This document shows, piece after piece, positions 25,254 to 35,076 of a stretch of DNA of 64,000 nt (within the stretch, counting starts at the first letter, position 1; each line of letters begins with the position of its first letter). Source of the stretch: an uncultured Oleiphilaceae bacterium (GTDB taxonomy: Bacteria; Pseudomonadota; Gammaproteobacteria; Pseudomonadales; Oleiphilaceae); assembly GCA_913060665.1 (NCBI GenBank), contig CAJXUY010000021.1:1-64000 (forward strand). The letters are read 5' to 3'. The position numbers were made by a program, and so were the translations under genes. Under the pieces are notes generated by a model. The model was not told the DNA's origin. It was given only the letters and a program-made list of their open reading frames with translations, and ran no database searches.

Positions 25254-25532
25254 TTATGAGCGGCTGGTCACTTCTAATAAGTGGTAGCCAAACTGTGTTT
25301 TAACAGGTCCTAGTACCTTGTTAAGTTCACCGTTAAATACCACTTCATCAAACTCTTTAACCATCTGGCCAGGACCAAATTCACCCAACGCTCCACCTTG
25401 AGCACCTGATGGGCAAGAGGAGAAGTTGCGTGCGATTTCTGCGAAGTCACTGCCACCTTCAATTTTTGCTTTAAGCTCGTTACATTTGTCTTCGCTATCT
25501 ACTAAAATATGTCTTGCGCTGGCACGTGTCAT
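25254..25532 (-). CDS. ppiC: parvulin-type peptidyl-prolyl isomerase
   Basis: 92 residues after correcting the start to ATG 25532, which is preceded by GGAGAG; the track start is a TTG with no such site. It is a single rotamase domain: ASARHILVDSEDKCNELKAKIEGG, FAEIARNFSSCPSGAQGGALGEFGPGQMV and the closing VKTQFGYHLLEVTSR, all standard for small cytoplasmic PpiC. No signal peptide. It catalyses cis-trans isomerisation of prolyl bonds. Confidence 0.93.
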   Translation of the reverse strand: MTRASARHILVDSEDKCNELKAKIEGGSDFAEIARNFSSCPSGAQGGALGEFGPGQMVKEFDEVVFNGELNKVLGPVKTQFGYHLLEVTSRS

Positions 25533-25585
25533 AATTCTCTCCAATTGACGCTAAGGGACGCTGATCGCCTAAGCAAATAAATGAA

Positions 25586-26428
25586 TTAACCGTTTTGTTT
25601 TATGAGGGTGATCCCGTCTTTTTCAATAGTAATCTGACGATTTTTATAGAGTGCGCCAATGGCCATTTTATAGGCTTTCTTGCTGGCGCCGAATGCTTTG
25701 TATATTGCTTCTGGTGCACTCTTATCTGAAAGTGGTAGGTAGCCGCCTTGTTTCTTAAGCTCTTCAAGTACTCGTTCGGATAACGTAGTAACTTTTTTAT
25801 AACCTGGTTGTTGTAGACAAAGGTCTATTTTTCCATCTTCACGAATACGCTTAATATAGCCTTTTATGGTTTGGCCATGTCTCAGAGGGCGATAGACCTC
25901 GCTATCAAATAGTACGCCCCAGTGCTGATTGTTGATGACTGCGTTATAGCCAATATCGGAGTGATCGCAGATCAGCAAGTCAACCTCTAGACCGTTGTGA
26001 TAGCGCCCAGGTTGCTGGTCTAAAAACTTGTTGAGTTTGGATGAGGCAGCAATGCGGTTGGTTTCTTTATCGTAGAAAATCGCAACGACATAAGATTGCC
26101 CTTCAATCATTGTCTGCTTTTGTTCGTAAAAGGGCACCAATAAATCTTTAGGTAAGCCCCAATCGAGAAATGCGCCTACTTGGTTAACTGCAATAGCCTT
26201 TAGGTAAGCAAAGTCACCCACCATTGCTTTGGGTTTGTCTGTTGTGGCGATGATTCTGTCTTCTGAATCAAAATAGATAAACACCTCAACTCTATCGCCG
26301 GCTTTTTTACCTGGAGGAACATACCTGAAAGGCATGAATATCTGACCTAATGAGTCCCCGTCAAGATAAACACCGATATCGGTCTCTTTAATAATTTCGA
26401 GCTCATTGATCTGACCCACTGTAACCAT
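25586..26428 (-). CDS. CvfB/YitL-like S1 RNA-binding protein
   Basis: 280 residues: an N-terminal S1-like unit (QINELEIIKETDIGVYLDGDSLGQIFMP), a second S1 with VGAFLDWGLPKDLLVPFYEQ, a third around NAVINNQHWGVLFDSEVYRPLRHGQ, and a winged-helix C-terminus (FGASKKAYKMAIGALYKNRQITIEKDGI). This is the domain order of CvfB, which in Gram-positive bacteria affects virulence gene expression through RNA binding. Role in this organism not established. Possibly cotranscribed with ppiC, 53 bases downstream. Confidence 0.88.
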   Translation of the reverse strand: MVTVGQINELEIIKETDIGVYLDGDSLGQIFMPFRYVPPGKKAGDRVEVFIYFDSEDRIIATTDKPKAMVGDFAYLKAIAVNQVGAFLDWGLPKDLLVPFYEQKQTMIEGQSYVVAIFYDKETNRIAASSKLNKFLDQQPGRYHNGLEVDLLICDHSDIGYNAVINNQHWGVLFDSEVYRPLRHGQTIKGYIKRIREDGKIDLCLQQPGYKKVTTLSERVLEELKKQGGYLPLSDKSAPEAIYKAFGASKKAYKMAIGALYKNRQITIEKDGITLIKQNG

Positions 26429-26743
26429 CTGAAGTATCCTGCAAGAGATAGAGAATCCGGCGAGTATATCATTGATCTTTCGAAATATTAAAAATCATGT
26501 TGTAGCCAATGGTCGCCATCGGATGTTCTGCGCCATTGTAGTTGGGTTTTTTTGCTTCAAATCGTGCTCGTATCACCAATTTCAAGGTTACAACTAGTTT
26601 AGTGTAATGTTGATATCTTTTTTATTACGGGTTGGTTATGAGTAAGTTGCATATTGGTCTATATAGGTATTAACGTGCTCATAGATAAGCAGGACATATT
26701 CGATTATGATGCCGCTAACTGAAACAGCTAAGAAGATATTCTC
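26429..26743. other. intergenic region between divergent genes
   Basis: 315 bases upstream of both the CvfB-like and the SUKH-like genes. AT-rich, with GGGTTTTTTT near 26546 but no stem. No coding frame, clear promoter or repeat recognised. Confidence 0.4.
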
Positions 26744-27358
26744 ATGAATTTACCAGAAGCCATAGATCTTATTAATAGCTTTAGTCAAACAGACCGGATC
26801 AGCGTGGCCGCTGATGGCGCTGTGATTAGTGATGCGTTAGAGCGCGAAAAAGCGATTACATTCCCTGCTGAGCTAAAAGTATATATCGATTCGGTTTGCC
26901 CTGAAAATTCATTGGCGTTTGAAGGTGTAGGGTATCCGGTAGATATTATCTCGAAGGCAGATATATCGTGGAAAATGCCAGGGTTCAATGTTAATGCCGT
27001 CACGGGGCAAAAGATCTCTAGCTGGAATGAAGCTTGGTTTCTGATTGCCAATGAAGGTGGGGAGCCCATAATCGTCAAGCTGAACGAACAGGGCAGTTCA
27101 TCGGTTGTATATAGTGCTCTGCAAGGCGAAGGTCCATGGGACTTTTGTCCAATAGCGGATTCAATAGGGCAGTTTTTATTCTGTGCTGCGGCAGTAGAGC
27201 ATGCATTGAATTTTCCGGGAGTGGTTGAGCCGTTAGATGAAGATTTTAATCTTGCGTGTGAAGCCGCTCAATGGTTGTTTCCGCTTATAAAAAAGCATGC
27301 TGAACCCTATTATGATGAGTGGCTCTCTGTGTTTGAGAATTATTTAGATATTATTTAA
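26744..27358 (+). CDS. SMI1/KNR4 (SUKH) family protein
   Basis: 204 residues, soluble. The middle, ITFPAELKVYIDSV then SWNEAWFLIANEGGEPIIVKL, fits the SUKH fold, where a tryptophan-rich strand followed by GGEPI-like residues is typical. SUKH proteins often serve as immunity proteins against toxins, but many chromosomal copies are stand-alone. No toxin gene or Rhs/polymorphic system lies nearby, so no immunity role is claimed. Assignment is by pattern only. Confidence 0.6.
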   Translation: MNLPEAIDLINSFSQTDRISVAADGAVISDALEREKAITFPAELKVYIDSVCPENSLAFEGVGYPVDIISKADISWKMPGFNVNAVTGQKISSWNEAWFLIANEGGEPIIVKLNEQGSSSVVYSALQGEGPWDFCPIADSIGQFLFCAAAVEHALNFPGVVEPLDEDFNLACEAAQWLFPLIKKHAEPYYDEWLSVFENYLDII

Positions 27359-27468
27359 CGCATTAGGTGATGTTCAACCAGAATTTGCGTTTTTCGATAT
27401 GAGTAGCCTACACATAAAAAACACTATCTGATAATGTGATTACTTTAATCATGACGGGGACTAACTTG

Positions 27469-28305
27469 ATGGAACAAAAAATACAAGAATTATGGAGTGC
27501 GGTTGAGGGGCAAGTTGCGCTTTATGGTGGACGTGTACTCCTTGCGTTGGTAGCGCTAATCGTTGGTTGGTGGGTTGTTAATAAAATTAGCTCGTTAGTT
27601 GATCGGTCACTTCACCAAAATATGCCAGATGAGACGTTGGTAAAGTTCCTATCTAGCGCGTTTGAAATTTCTATTAAAGTACTATTGGTGATTAGTGTTG
27701 CCTCTATTGTAGGCATTGAAACTACATCATTTATCGCAGTTATTGGTGCTGCGGGTTTAGCCGTTGGCTTGGCACTTCAGGGTAGCTTGTCGAATTTTGC
27801 AGGTGGCGTAATGGTACTTATTTTCCGACCGATTCAAGTGGGAGAGTATGTTCAAGCAGCGGGATACGAAGGAGTTGTGCAGGATATTGGCATCTTTGTC
27901 ACCACATTATTGACGCTAGATGAACGCACGATCATTATTCCGAATGGTCCTTTGGCTAATGGCAGTATTGTTAACTACTCTCGGCATGAAACACGTGCCG
28001 TCGAAGTGACTATTGGTATTTCATACTCAGATGATATTAAAGCATCGAAAGAAGCGATGGAGCGCGTACTTGAGAAAGACCCTCGTGTATTAAAAGATAA
28101 AGGTAATGTTGTTGCGGTGACAGACCTTGGTGAAAGCTCTGTAGATTTTATGGTGCGTGCGTTTGTTAAGAATGATGACTACTGGGGATTCTTTTTTGAC
28201 GCGCGAGCGTTACTTAAAGAGGCAGTGGAGTCTGCAGGTGCGACTATTCCATTCCCTCAACGAGATGTGCATATGATTCCTCAAGATAAAAGTGAGAATA
28301 GTTAA
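27469..28305 (+). CDS. MscS family small-conductance mechanosensitive channel
   Basis: About 279 residues. I take ATG 27469 (MEQKIQELW), with GGGGA upstream, in preference to the GTG at 27436. Three helices: TM1 (VLLALVALIVGWWVV), TM2 (FEISIKVLLVISVASIVGI) and pore helix TM3 (AAGLAVGLALQGSLSNFAGGVMVLIF) with the glycine/alanine packing typical of MscS, then the beta domain (VGEYVQAAGYEGVVQDIG) and C-terminal domain. It opens on hypo-osmotic shock. Length is near E. coli MscS. Confidence 0.93.
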   Translation: MEQKIQELWSAVEGQVALYGGRVLLALVALIVGWWVVNKISSLVDRSLHQNMPDETLVKFLSSAFEISIKVLLVISVASIVGIETTSFIAVIGAAGLAVGLALQGSLSNFAGGVMVLIFRPIQVGEYVQAAGYEGVVQDIGIFVTTLLTLDERTIIIPNGPLANGSIVNYSRHETRAVEVTIGISYSDDIKASKEAMERVLEKDPRVLKDKGNVVAVTDLGESSVDFMVRAFVKNDDYWGFFFDARALLKEAVESAGATIPFPQRDVHMIPQDKSENS

Positions 28306-28314
28306 TTTTTCGCT

Positions 28315-28351
28315 TAGACACCAGAGAGGTATTACTTTTCTATGGTGTCTA
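28315..28351 (+). terminator. terminator-like hairpin after the MscS gene
   Basis: TAGACACCA and TGGTGTCTA form perfect 9-base arms with a 19-base loop, 10 bases after the stop. The T-tract is absent (TCATTG follows), so efficiency is doubtful. Confidence 0.45.
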
Positions 28352-28429
28352 TCATTGTTGCGTAAGAACGATGCGGGCTGGTCATCCCGGCTGGCCCCTT
28401 CGATTACTCAAATCCTATAGAGTTTTAAT

Positions 28430-30961
28430 GTGCTGCCTATTGCCCACTTTTTACCCCAAGTGCTTGAATGTCTGTCAAACAATAATAACCTGGTATTGCA
28501 AGCGGAGCCCGGTGCCGGAAAGTCAACGGCGCTGCCATTAAGCCTGATCGATGCAGAATGGTTAGGTAACAAGAAAATTGTAATGCTCGAGCCTCGGCGA
28601 GTGGCGGCTAAATCAATTGCTCATTATTTATCGAAACAACTAGGTGAAAACGTTGGAGAGCGGGTTGGTTATCAGGTAAAAAATGATAGAAAACTCTCTG
28701 GTAGTACGAAGTTAGAAATCGTAACGGAGGGTATTTTAACCCGAAGACTTCAAAGTGACCCTGAATTATCAGAGGTTGCGCTTATTATTTTTGATGAACT
28801 GCATGAACGCTCAATTCATACTGATTTGGCATTGATGTTAGCGCTGGAAGTTCAGCAGACTATTCGTGAAGATTTAAAATTGTTAGCAATGTCTGCAACG
28901 ATTGATACCGATCTTATTTCAGCTTACTTAGATAATGCACCTGTTATTAAGTGCCCCGGTCGTACTTATCCGGTAAGCGTTAGCTATACTCAAAATGAAA
29001 ACTATCACAACGCCAAACGTTATCTAAGCTCACAGGTTACACAGGCATTATCATCCGTATTGAGTGTTGAGAATAAAGGTGACACGTTAGTTTTTTTGCC
29101 GGGTCAAGCTGATATAAAAAGATCTTTATCAGAAGCAGAGAAGGCGTTTAAAGGTCTATCCGATATGATCTTTTTGCCGCTATATGGTGGTCTATCTATA
29201 GATCAGCAAGAGAAGGCGTTGCTACCCGACCCAAAGGGTAAACGGCGAGTTATTTTCACCACCAATATAGCAGAGACCAGCTTAACCATAGAGGGGGTCA
29301 CCTGTGTTATTGATAGTGGCTTAGAGAAAAATTTAATTTATGACCCTATCAGTGGTATGACCCGGCTGGACACCGCGTATATATCCAAAGCATCGGCAGA
29401 ACAGCGTAAAGGGCGAGCAGGGCGAATTCAAAAGGGTACGTGTATCCGCTTATGGAGCGAGTCGAGACATCACGCGCTTAGAGATTATCAAGGCGAAGAA
29501 ATTCTATCTGCGGACCTTGGGAACCTGGTGCTTGATTTAATGATTTGGGGTCTTTCGGATTTTGAGTCTATTAACTGGTTAACGTCACCGCCCCCAGCGC
29601 ACTTTCAATCAGCTAAACAGCTGTTAGTATCATTGGGGTTAGCGAATGACTCTGGTCAAGTAACAACACTCGGTACCCACGCGTCAAAGCTATCACTTCA
29701 TCCAAGGTTAGCGGCCATGTTGTTGCACGCCAGTGACCCTTTAGAAAAGGAAATAGCCTGTGAGTTAGCGGCTTTGCTATCGGAGAGTGACATTTTTTAT
29801 GCACGGCGGGGCGTCGATATTATTGAACGTCTTATTGCGATACAAGATTACAAAACAAACAAAAGCTCTGCGCTTCAGTCTTGGCCTCTAAAAGCTGCGG
29901 TGGTTGAACAGGTATTAAAGGCGACTCGGTCGTTAAAAAACAGCCTGTCCATTTCAACAACGCTAACCGTATTTTCGCTTATACACTTGCAAGAATATGT
30001 CGGTAAACTTCTTTTAATCGCGTACCCTGATCGCCTTGCCAAAAGGCGTTCAGTTAATGGTGGTCGTTATCAGTTAGCGAATGGAAAAGGTGCCATGCTA
30101 TATGATGAAGATTCGCTTTTTGGAGCTGAATGGTTAGTGGTAAGTGACTGTAATGCTCAAAAAAAAGAGGGGCATATTTTTGGCGCAGCAGTGATCGGGT
30201 TAGGTGATATACATGACTATATCGGTCATTTGATTGACGAAGAGTATAAGTATCAGCTAGATGATAAAAAACAGAGTATTGTAGGAAGGAAGGTATCTTC
30301 ATATCGTGCGATTACGCTAACATCTCAACCTTTAGCCAATATACCTTCAGCAGAGTTTCAAAAATGCCTCAAAAGCTTGTTGGCGTCAGAGGGACTTAAT
30401 CTGCTTAACTGGACTGCCAAATGTGAAGAGTGGCTTGCCAGAGCTGAATGGCTAGGAAACGTTATAGACAATTTTCCCAGGCTATCGCTACAAACCCTGG
30501 CCCAAACCACAGATCATTGGTTATTACCTTACTTATCAAATGTTACAAGCTTGACCCAGCTTAAGCGCGTCAACCTGTATGACTTGATGATAGGTACGCT
30601 AACCTGGGATCAACAACAACTCTTAGAGCGGGAAGCTCCGACGGTATATATGACCCCGAGTGACAAAAAAATCACCATTGTTTATGACAAGCACCAAGGC
30701 CCCACGGTTTCTGTAAGGCTTCAAGAGATGTTCGGCGAGATCACATCACCCAAAATCGGCAATAATACAGTCCCTTTGAGATTTGAACTGCTTTCACCTG
30801 CGCAGAGGCCGATTCAAACGACGAGTGATTTGGAAAACTTCTGGAATACTTCTTATTTTGATGTTGCTAAAGAAATGCGAGGCAAATACCCTCGTCACAG
30901 ATGGCCTGAGAAGCCTCTATTAGAGAAAGCTGGTCATTCTATCAAGCATAGGCGTCGATAA
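28430..30961 (+). CDS. hrpB: ATP-dependent RNA helicase HrpB
   Basis: 843 residues from a GTG start, which aligns with the usual HrpB N-terminus (LPIAHFLPQVLECL). The DEAH-box helicase core is complete: GAGKST (Walker A), EPRRVAAKS, DELHER (motif II), MSATID (III), TNIAETSLTIEGV (V) and QRKGRAGR (VI), followed by the helicase-associated regions and a C-terminal domain ending KYPRHRWPEKP, characteristic of HrpB. Motif II has leucine where many HrpB proteins carry phenylalanine (DEFHER). Biological role in mRNA handling is incompletely known. Confidence 0.95.
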   Translation: MLPIAHFLPQVLECLSNNNNLVLQAEPGAGKSTALPLSLIDAEWLGNKKIVMLEPRRVAAKSIAHYLSKQLGENVGERVGYQVKNDRKLSGSTKLEIVTEGILTRRLQSDPELSEVALIIFDELHERSIHTDLALMLALEVQQTIREDLKLLAMSATIDTDLISAYLDNAPVIKCPGRTYPVSVSYTQNENYHNAKRYLSSQVTQALSSVLSVENKGDTLVFLPGQADIKRSLSEAEKAFKGLSDMIFLPLYGGLSIDQQEKALLPDPKGKRRVIFTTNIAETSLTIEGVTCVIDSGLEKNLIYDPISGMTRLDTAYISKASAEQRKGRAGRIQKGTCIRLWSESRHHALRDYQGEEILSADLGNLVLDLMIWGLSDFESINWLTSPPPAHFQSAKQLLVSLGLANDSGQVTTLGTHASKLSLHPRLAAMLLHASDPLEKEIACELAALLSESDIFYARRGVDIIERLIAIQDYKTNKSSALQSWPLKAAVVEQVLKATRSLKNSLSISTTLTVFSLIHLQEYVGKLLLIAYPDRLAKRRSVNGGRYQLANGKGAMLYDEDSLFGAEWLVVSDCNAQKKEGHIFGAAVIGLGDIHDYIGHLIDEEYKYQLDDKKQSIVGRKVSSYRAITLTSQPLANIPSAEFQKCLKSLLASEGLNLLNWTAKCEEWLARAEWLGNVIDNFPRLSLQTLAQTTDHWLLPYLSNVTSLTQLKRVNLYDLMIGTLTWDQQQLLEREAPTVYMTPSDKKITIVYDKHQGPTVSVRLQEMFGEITSPKIGNNTVPLRFELLSPAQRPIQTTSDLENFWNTSYFDVAKEMRGKYPRHRWPEKPLLEKAGHSIKHRRR

Positions 30962-30998
30962 TAAGCGGTTAGTGGACTATGGGTGATTGCTGGTTAGT

Positions 30999-31715
30999 TT
31001 ACTGCACATCAGTACTTTTTATATTAATCTCATAACGTTCGCCATCAGACTCTATTTGAATCAGTTTCACTAAAAGATAGTCCCACTGTTTGGCGAACCA
31101 CAAGGTGCTATCACGTTTATCTGATTCGGAGCGTATTTTTTTAACGACGACCGCGAAGACTTCCCCTAGCTCAGTTTGTATGATTTCCTCGCCTTGAATG
31201 GAAAAATGAAACTCTTTTAGGTGGCCGCCGTCTGCTACGTGATAAACAAGGTCTTGCTTACCTTCCATTAAATCTAGTTTTATTTGTAGTTGATACCCGA
31301 GTTTATCGATTGCATTGTCCGGTATAGCCATTGACCAAGGTATGCCCTGTACATCATTCAATACGGTGTGTTCTTTCCAGTTAAATTCCAATGTTGCTTT
31401 ACGATTACTGACCGCCCAGCCTGTGCGTTTATAGTGGTAAGTAATAGGGACCACTCTTCCATTGTTCCACTGGAAATAAACGGATTCATTAACGTCAGCA
31501 AAAAATGAATCAACGTTAAACTGATAGCGCCAAATGTTATGTGACAGCTGAACGAGTGTGTGATTTGCGGTGCCACTGATAGGGATGCCGTTTTTAAAGG
31601 TGGCGCTGTATTCCGCTACACTGGGTTTTAGTTCAAATGAAGATAGATTGGCTGAGCCGAGCAATAGCCATACTAGGAAGCCGTACTTAAGGTCTGAAAA
31701 AAGTAAACGTCTCAT
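30999..31715 (-). CDS. DUF3108 domain protein, probably secreted
   Basis: 238 residues. An N-terminal hydrophobic segment (GFLVWLLLGSANLSS) looks like a signal peptide, and KPSVAEYSATFKNGIPISG begins the DUF3108 domain, which runs to the end (KIRSESDKRDSTLWFAKQWDYLLVKLIQIE). DUF3108 proteins are beta-rich, envelope-located and of unknown function, and are commonly encoded beside purN/purM in this group, as here (purN lies about 260 bases upstream in the same direction). Confidence 0.87.
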   Translation of the reverse strand: MRRLLFSDLKYGFLVWLLLGSANLSSFELKPSVAEYSATFKNGIPISGTANHTLVQLSHNIWRYQFNVDSFFADVNESVYFQWNNGRVVPITYHYKRTGWAVSNRKATLEFNWKEHTVLNDVQGIPWSMAIPDNAIDKLGYQLQIKLDLMEGKQDLVYHVADGGHLKEFHFSIQGEEIIQTELGEVFAVVVKKIRSESDKRDSTLWFAKQWDYLLVKLIQIESDGERYEINIKSTDVQ

Positions 31716-31904
31716 TCTGCGCTCATTGACGGTATCCGTTTTCGATATCCGCGCCTTATAGGTGAGATGTACCTGAGTATTAGTTGTACGCGTTCAACTT
31801 AATCGTTTTTAGCGCTCGCTTCAAGGGAGTCACAAATAGAACCGCTAAAAAACGGTTATTTTTGGCGCGTAGGGAATGGTGTATGCATGTGGTGAAGGGG
31901 TAAA

Positions 31905-31942
31905 CGATGACCTCTAAAAAAACAGTTCTTCAGAGACCATCG
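31905..31942 (-). terminator. probable terminator of the purM-purN operon
   Basis: On the minus strand CGATGGTCTCT pairs with AGAGGTCATCG over 11 bases with two G-U pairs; the loop holds seven T and TTTA follows. It lies 30 bases past the purN stop. Confidence 0.45.
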
Positions 31943-31972
31943 TATTTGAGTACAGATAAATGCACACTAAAA

Positions 31973-32638
31973 CTAGCTACAGGCACCATCTAGGTGTTGT
32001 TTGCCGCTTTCAGGTAATGTGTTTTGATCAAGAATCGCTTGGTTCGCGCTCATTTTTAATCGACCTTCGGCAAACCATTTAATGGCTCTAGGGTAGATTT
32101 GGTGTTCTTGAATGAGAACTTTTCCTGCCAGTGACTCTGCTGATTCACCATCACTGATTGGCACTTTAGCTTGAAGCACATTCGGGCCACCATCAAGCTC
32201 CTCAGTGACAAAGTGGACGGTCACGCCATGTTCAGGCTCGCGATCATCTATTGCTCTCTGGTGAGTGTTCAGCCCACGATACTTAGGCAGTAATGATGGG
32301 TGAATATTAAGCATTCGTCCACTGTAATGCTTGACGAACTCAGGTGTTAGAATTCTCATGAAGCCTGCAAGCACCACTAGATCAGGTGAGTATTGATCAA
32401 TGGTCGCTTGAAGCGCATGGTCAAACTGCTCTCGGCTGTCATAGTTTTTATGAGAAACAACTTCAGTAACAAGGCCTGCATTTGCAGCCCTTGTTAATCC
32501 GAAGGCATTTTCTTTGTTACATATAACCGCTTTAATACTAGCCGGAATGATTCCGTTTTGAGTGGCATCTATTATGGCTTGTAGATTAGATCCGCTCCCG
32601 GAAATAAGAACAACTATCGAGATTTCCGGTTGACTCAT
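31973..32638 (-). CDS. purN: phosphoribosylglycinamide formyltransferase 1
   Basis: 221 residues. It transfers a formyl group from 10-formyltetrahydrofolate to GAR, the third step of purine synthesis. Motifs: VVLISGSGSNLQAIIDA at the N-terminus, LVVLAGFMRILT, NIHPSLLPKYRGLNTH (catalytic asparagine and histidine) and GVTVHFVTEELDGGP with the catalytic aspartate. Its start overlaps the purM stop by one base (TAATG), showing translational coupling. Confidence 0.97.
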   Translation of the reverse strand: MSQPEISIVVLISGSGSNLQAIIDATQNGIIPASIKAVICNKENAFGLTRAANAGLVTEVVSHKNYDSREQFDHALQATIDQYSPDLVVLAGFMRILTPEFVKHYSGRMLNIHPSLLPKYRGLNTHQRAIDDREPEHGVTVHFVTEELDGGPNVLQAKVPISDGESAESLAGKVLIQEHQIYPRAIKWFAEGRLKMSANQAILDQNTLPESGKQHLDGACS

Positions 32639-33696
32639 TAAGCACTCAACCCTTTCAGTTCAACTTGTTCTTCATCTGCCTGCGCGGGGGCGATTGAACC
32701 GATAACCCATGGAGACTCACCTTCTGCTTCAAGCAAGGCGATAGCGGCGTCGGCGCTATTTGCAGGTACTACCAATACCATACCCACACCACAGTTTAAT
32801 GTGCGATACATTTCACGGGTTTCGACATTACCTTTCTCTTGTAACCATTTGAATACGGCGGGCATTTCCCAGCTAGTAGTATCGACGATGGCTTTTGTGC
32901 CTTCTGGCAATACACGAGGGATATTTTCAAGTAAACCACCGCCTGTAATATGAGACAGTGCATTTACCTGACTATTTTTTATCAATTTAAGCAGAGATTT
33001 CACGTAAATGCGTGTAGGCTCCATTAATGCGGTCGAAAGGGCTTTATCATCTACGACTTCGTTTAAGTCAGCTTTTGATACTTCTATAATCTTACGGATA
33101 AGAGAATAGCCATTAGAGTGAGGGCCTGATGATGGCAGTCCAATCAATGTGTCGCCAGCGGCAACCTTGCTACCATCTATTATTTCAGATTTTTCTGCGA
33201 TACCGACACAGAATCCAGCTAGGTCATAATCACCGCCTTCATACATGCCAGGCATTTCGGCTGTTTCACCACCGACTAATGATGCCCCTGCCAACTCACA
33301 GCCCGCACCTATGCCTTCAACGACTTGAGCAGCAACATCAACGTCTAGTTTTCCGGTTGCGTAGTAATCTAGAAAAAACAGTGGCTCTGCACCGGCAACG
33401 ATAAGATCGTTTACACACATAGCGACTAGATCAATACCAATAGTGTCGTGTTGTTTTAGATCCATTGCCAGGCGTAATTTGGTGCCTACACCGTCAGTGC
33501 CTGATATAAGAACAGGTTGTTTGTATCCTGTAGGTAGTTCGAAAAGAGCGCCAAAACCACCAAGCCCAGCCATTACTTCAGGGCGACGTGTTTTTTTAGC
33601 GACACCTTTAATGCGTTCAACCAGCGCGTTTCCGGCATCAATATCAACACCGGCATCTTTGTAGCTTATGGACTGAGTTTCTGGCTTATCTGTCAT
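32638..33696 (-). CDS. purM: phosphoribosylformylglycinamidine cyclo-ligase
   Basis: 352 residues. It closes the imidazole ring of AIR using ATP, the fifth step of purine synthesis. Motifs: [64 protein letters not shown] and [18 protein letters not shown]. Forms an operon with purN by a one-base overlap. Divergent from the DUF2066 gene; any PurR-type operator in the 90-base gap was not recognised. Confidence 0.97.
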   Translation of the reverse strand: MTDKPETQSISYKDAGVDIDAGNALVERIKGVAKKTRRPEVMAGLGGFGALFELPTGYKQPVLISGTDGVGTKLRLAMDLKQHDTIGIDLVAMCVNDLIVAGAEPLFFLDYYATGKLDVDVAAQVVEGIGAGCELAGASLVGGETAEMPGMYEGGDYDLAGFCVGIAEKSEIIDGSKVAAGDTLIGLPSSGPHSNGYSLIRKIIEVSKADLNEVVDDKALSTALMEPTRIYVKSLLKLIKNSQVNALSHITGGGLLENIPRVLPEGTKAIVDTTSWEMPAVFKWLQEKGNVETREMYRTLNCGVGMVLVVPANSADAAIALLEAEGESPWVIGSIAPAQADEEQVELKGLSA

Positions 33697-33875
33697 CGGT
33701 TTCTCGGCTGTAGTGGTAGACTATGTTGTAAACATTGAATTAGGGCAAAAATTTGGCCAAATCTGAAAACGCGGTATTTTAGCAGGTGACGAATAGAACA
33801 GCCAACGTAGGAACAAATGTTTTATTGGTGTATTATCCTTATTCCATTGCTTTGTGCTTATTTACGGATACTGAT

Positions 33876-35036
33876 TTGAAAACTATTTTTTACGAAAATC
33901 TAATAAAAACATTAGCTAAGCTGACTTTTATCACGTTTATTTTTTCTTTTTCAGGGTTGCTTTCCGCCGCGCAAATAAGTGGGCTATACCAATCAGATGT
34001 TTTAGTGAGTTCTCAAAGTACTGAAGAACGGCAAGAAGCGTTTAGTTTAGCGCTTAAAGAAGTGTTGGTAAGAGTTTCGGGTAAGTCTTCTGTATTAGAA
34101 AATGAGTCGCTAATGGGCGTAGCGAACCAACCAGACCAACTCGTTCAGAAGTTTAGTTATGAAAAAACTGAGGCTGACATTAGCCTTGTTGCGCTGATGA
34201 CGGAGGCAGTTGCGGATCAAGAAAGTAAAACGGACCGCGATAATTTTTACAGAATTAATGTCGTGTTTTCGCGTTTAGCGGTTAGTCAGGCATTAAAAAA
34301 ATATGGTGAACCTGTTTGGGGGAGTAATCGTCCTTCTGTTTTGATATGGCTTGCGTCAGATGACCAAGGTCGGCGCTCTGTGCTGAGTTCAGGTGCAGAA
34401 ACACCTATATCTCAGGCGATAAAAAGGGCTGCGAAAACGAGAGGTGTTCCTGTTTATTTGCCCGTAATGGACCTTGAGGACGAAGCCAATGTTAGCTCAT
34501 CAGATATATGGGGTCTGTTTATTGACTCACTGCATGATGCTTCTGCACGTTATGCAGCGGATTCTAGGGTGGTCGGGCGATTAAAGCAGGGTAATGGAAG
34601 TAACTGGTCGGGCCAATGGATATTTGAATTAAAAGGGTTTGTTTACCGTGGCGACATTGACGAGCAGACGCTTGATGAAAGTGCGATGTTAATGGTGGGG
34701 AGCATTGCTGAAATTCTTGCTGAGCGTTACGCCATATTGGGTGGTGAAAGCTCGCTTAATAGTAAGGTTGAGCTAGAGATTAGTGATATTAACACGATGG
34801 AAGACTATGTGGCTGCAACTCGATATATCAACTCGTTACCGCCTGTTAATAATGCTCAGTTGAATTGGGTTAAAGGCGAAAGGATTCGTTTTACGATTAG
34901 TTTGAATGGCTACCTTGAACAACTATTACAACATATCGAGTTGGATACAACGCTCTCAGAAGAGGTCTCGCAGTCGTTTAATGCAGATGATAGTGCGAAG
35001 CTTTACTATCGCTGGACGAAATTGAACGCTTTATAG
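33876..35036 (+). CDS. DUF2066 protein, exported
   Basis: About 387 residues if started at TTG 33876, preceded by GGA at suitable distance, which gives a clean signal peptide (LAKLTFITFIFSFSGLLSAAQ). The track ORF starts at GTG 33786 with 30 extra residues that look unlike a signal peptide. The body has GLYQSDVLVSSQSTEERQ and ALKEVLVRVSGKSSVL, the DUF2066 signature. Members are found beside purM and hda in Pseudomonas relatives; function is unknown. It is followed after 40 bases by the phosphatidyltransferase gene. Confidence 0.85.
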   Translation: MKTIFYENLIKTLAKLTFITFIFSFSGLLSAAQISGLYQSDVLVSSQSTEERQEAFSLALKEVLVRVSGKSSVLENESLMGVANQPDQLVQKFSYEKTEADISLVALMTEAVADQESKTDRDNFYRINVVFSRLAVSQALKKYGEPVWGSNRPSVLIWLASDDQGRRSVLSSGAETPISQAIKRAAKTRGVPVYLPVMDLEDEANVSSSDIWGLFIDSLHDASARYAADSRVVGRLKQGNGSNWSGQWIFELKGFVYRGDIDEQTLDESAMLMVGSIAEILAERYAILGGESSLNSKVELEISDINTMEDYVAATRYINSLPPVNNAQLNWVKGERIRFTISLNGYLEQLLQHIELDTTLSEEVSQSFNADDSAKLYYRWTKLNAL

Positions 35037-35076
35037 ACGTACGAACAGGGAATTCATACACCGGAATGTTTTATAT

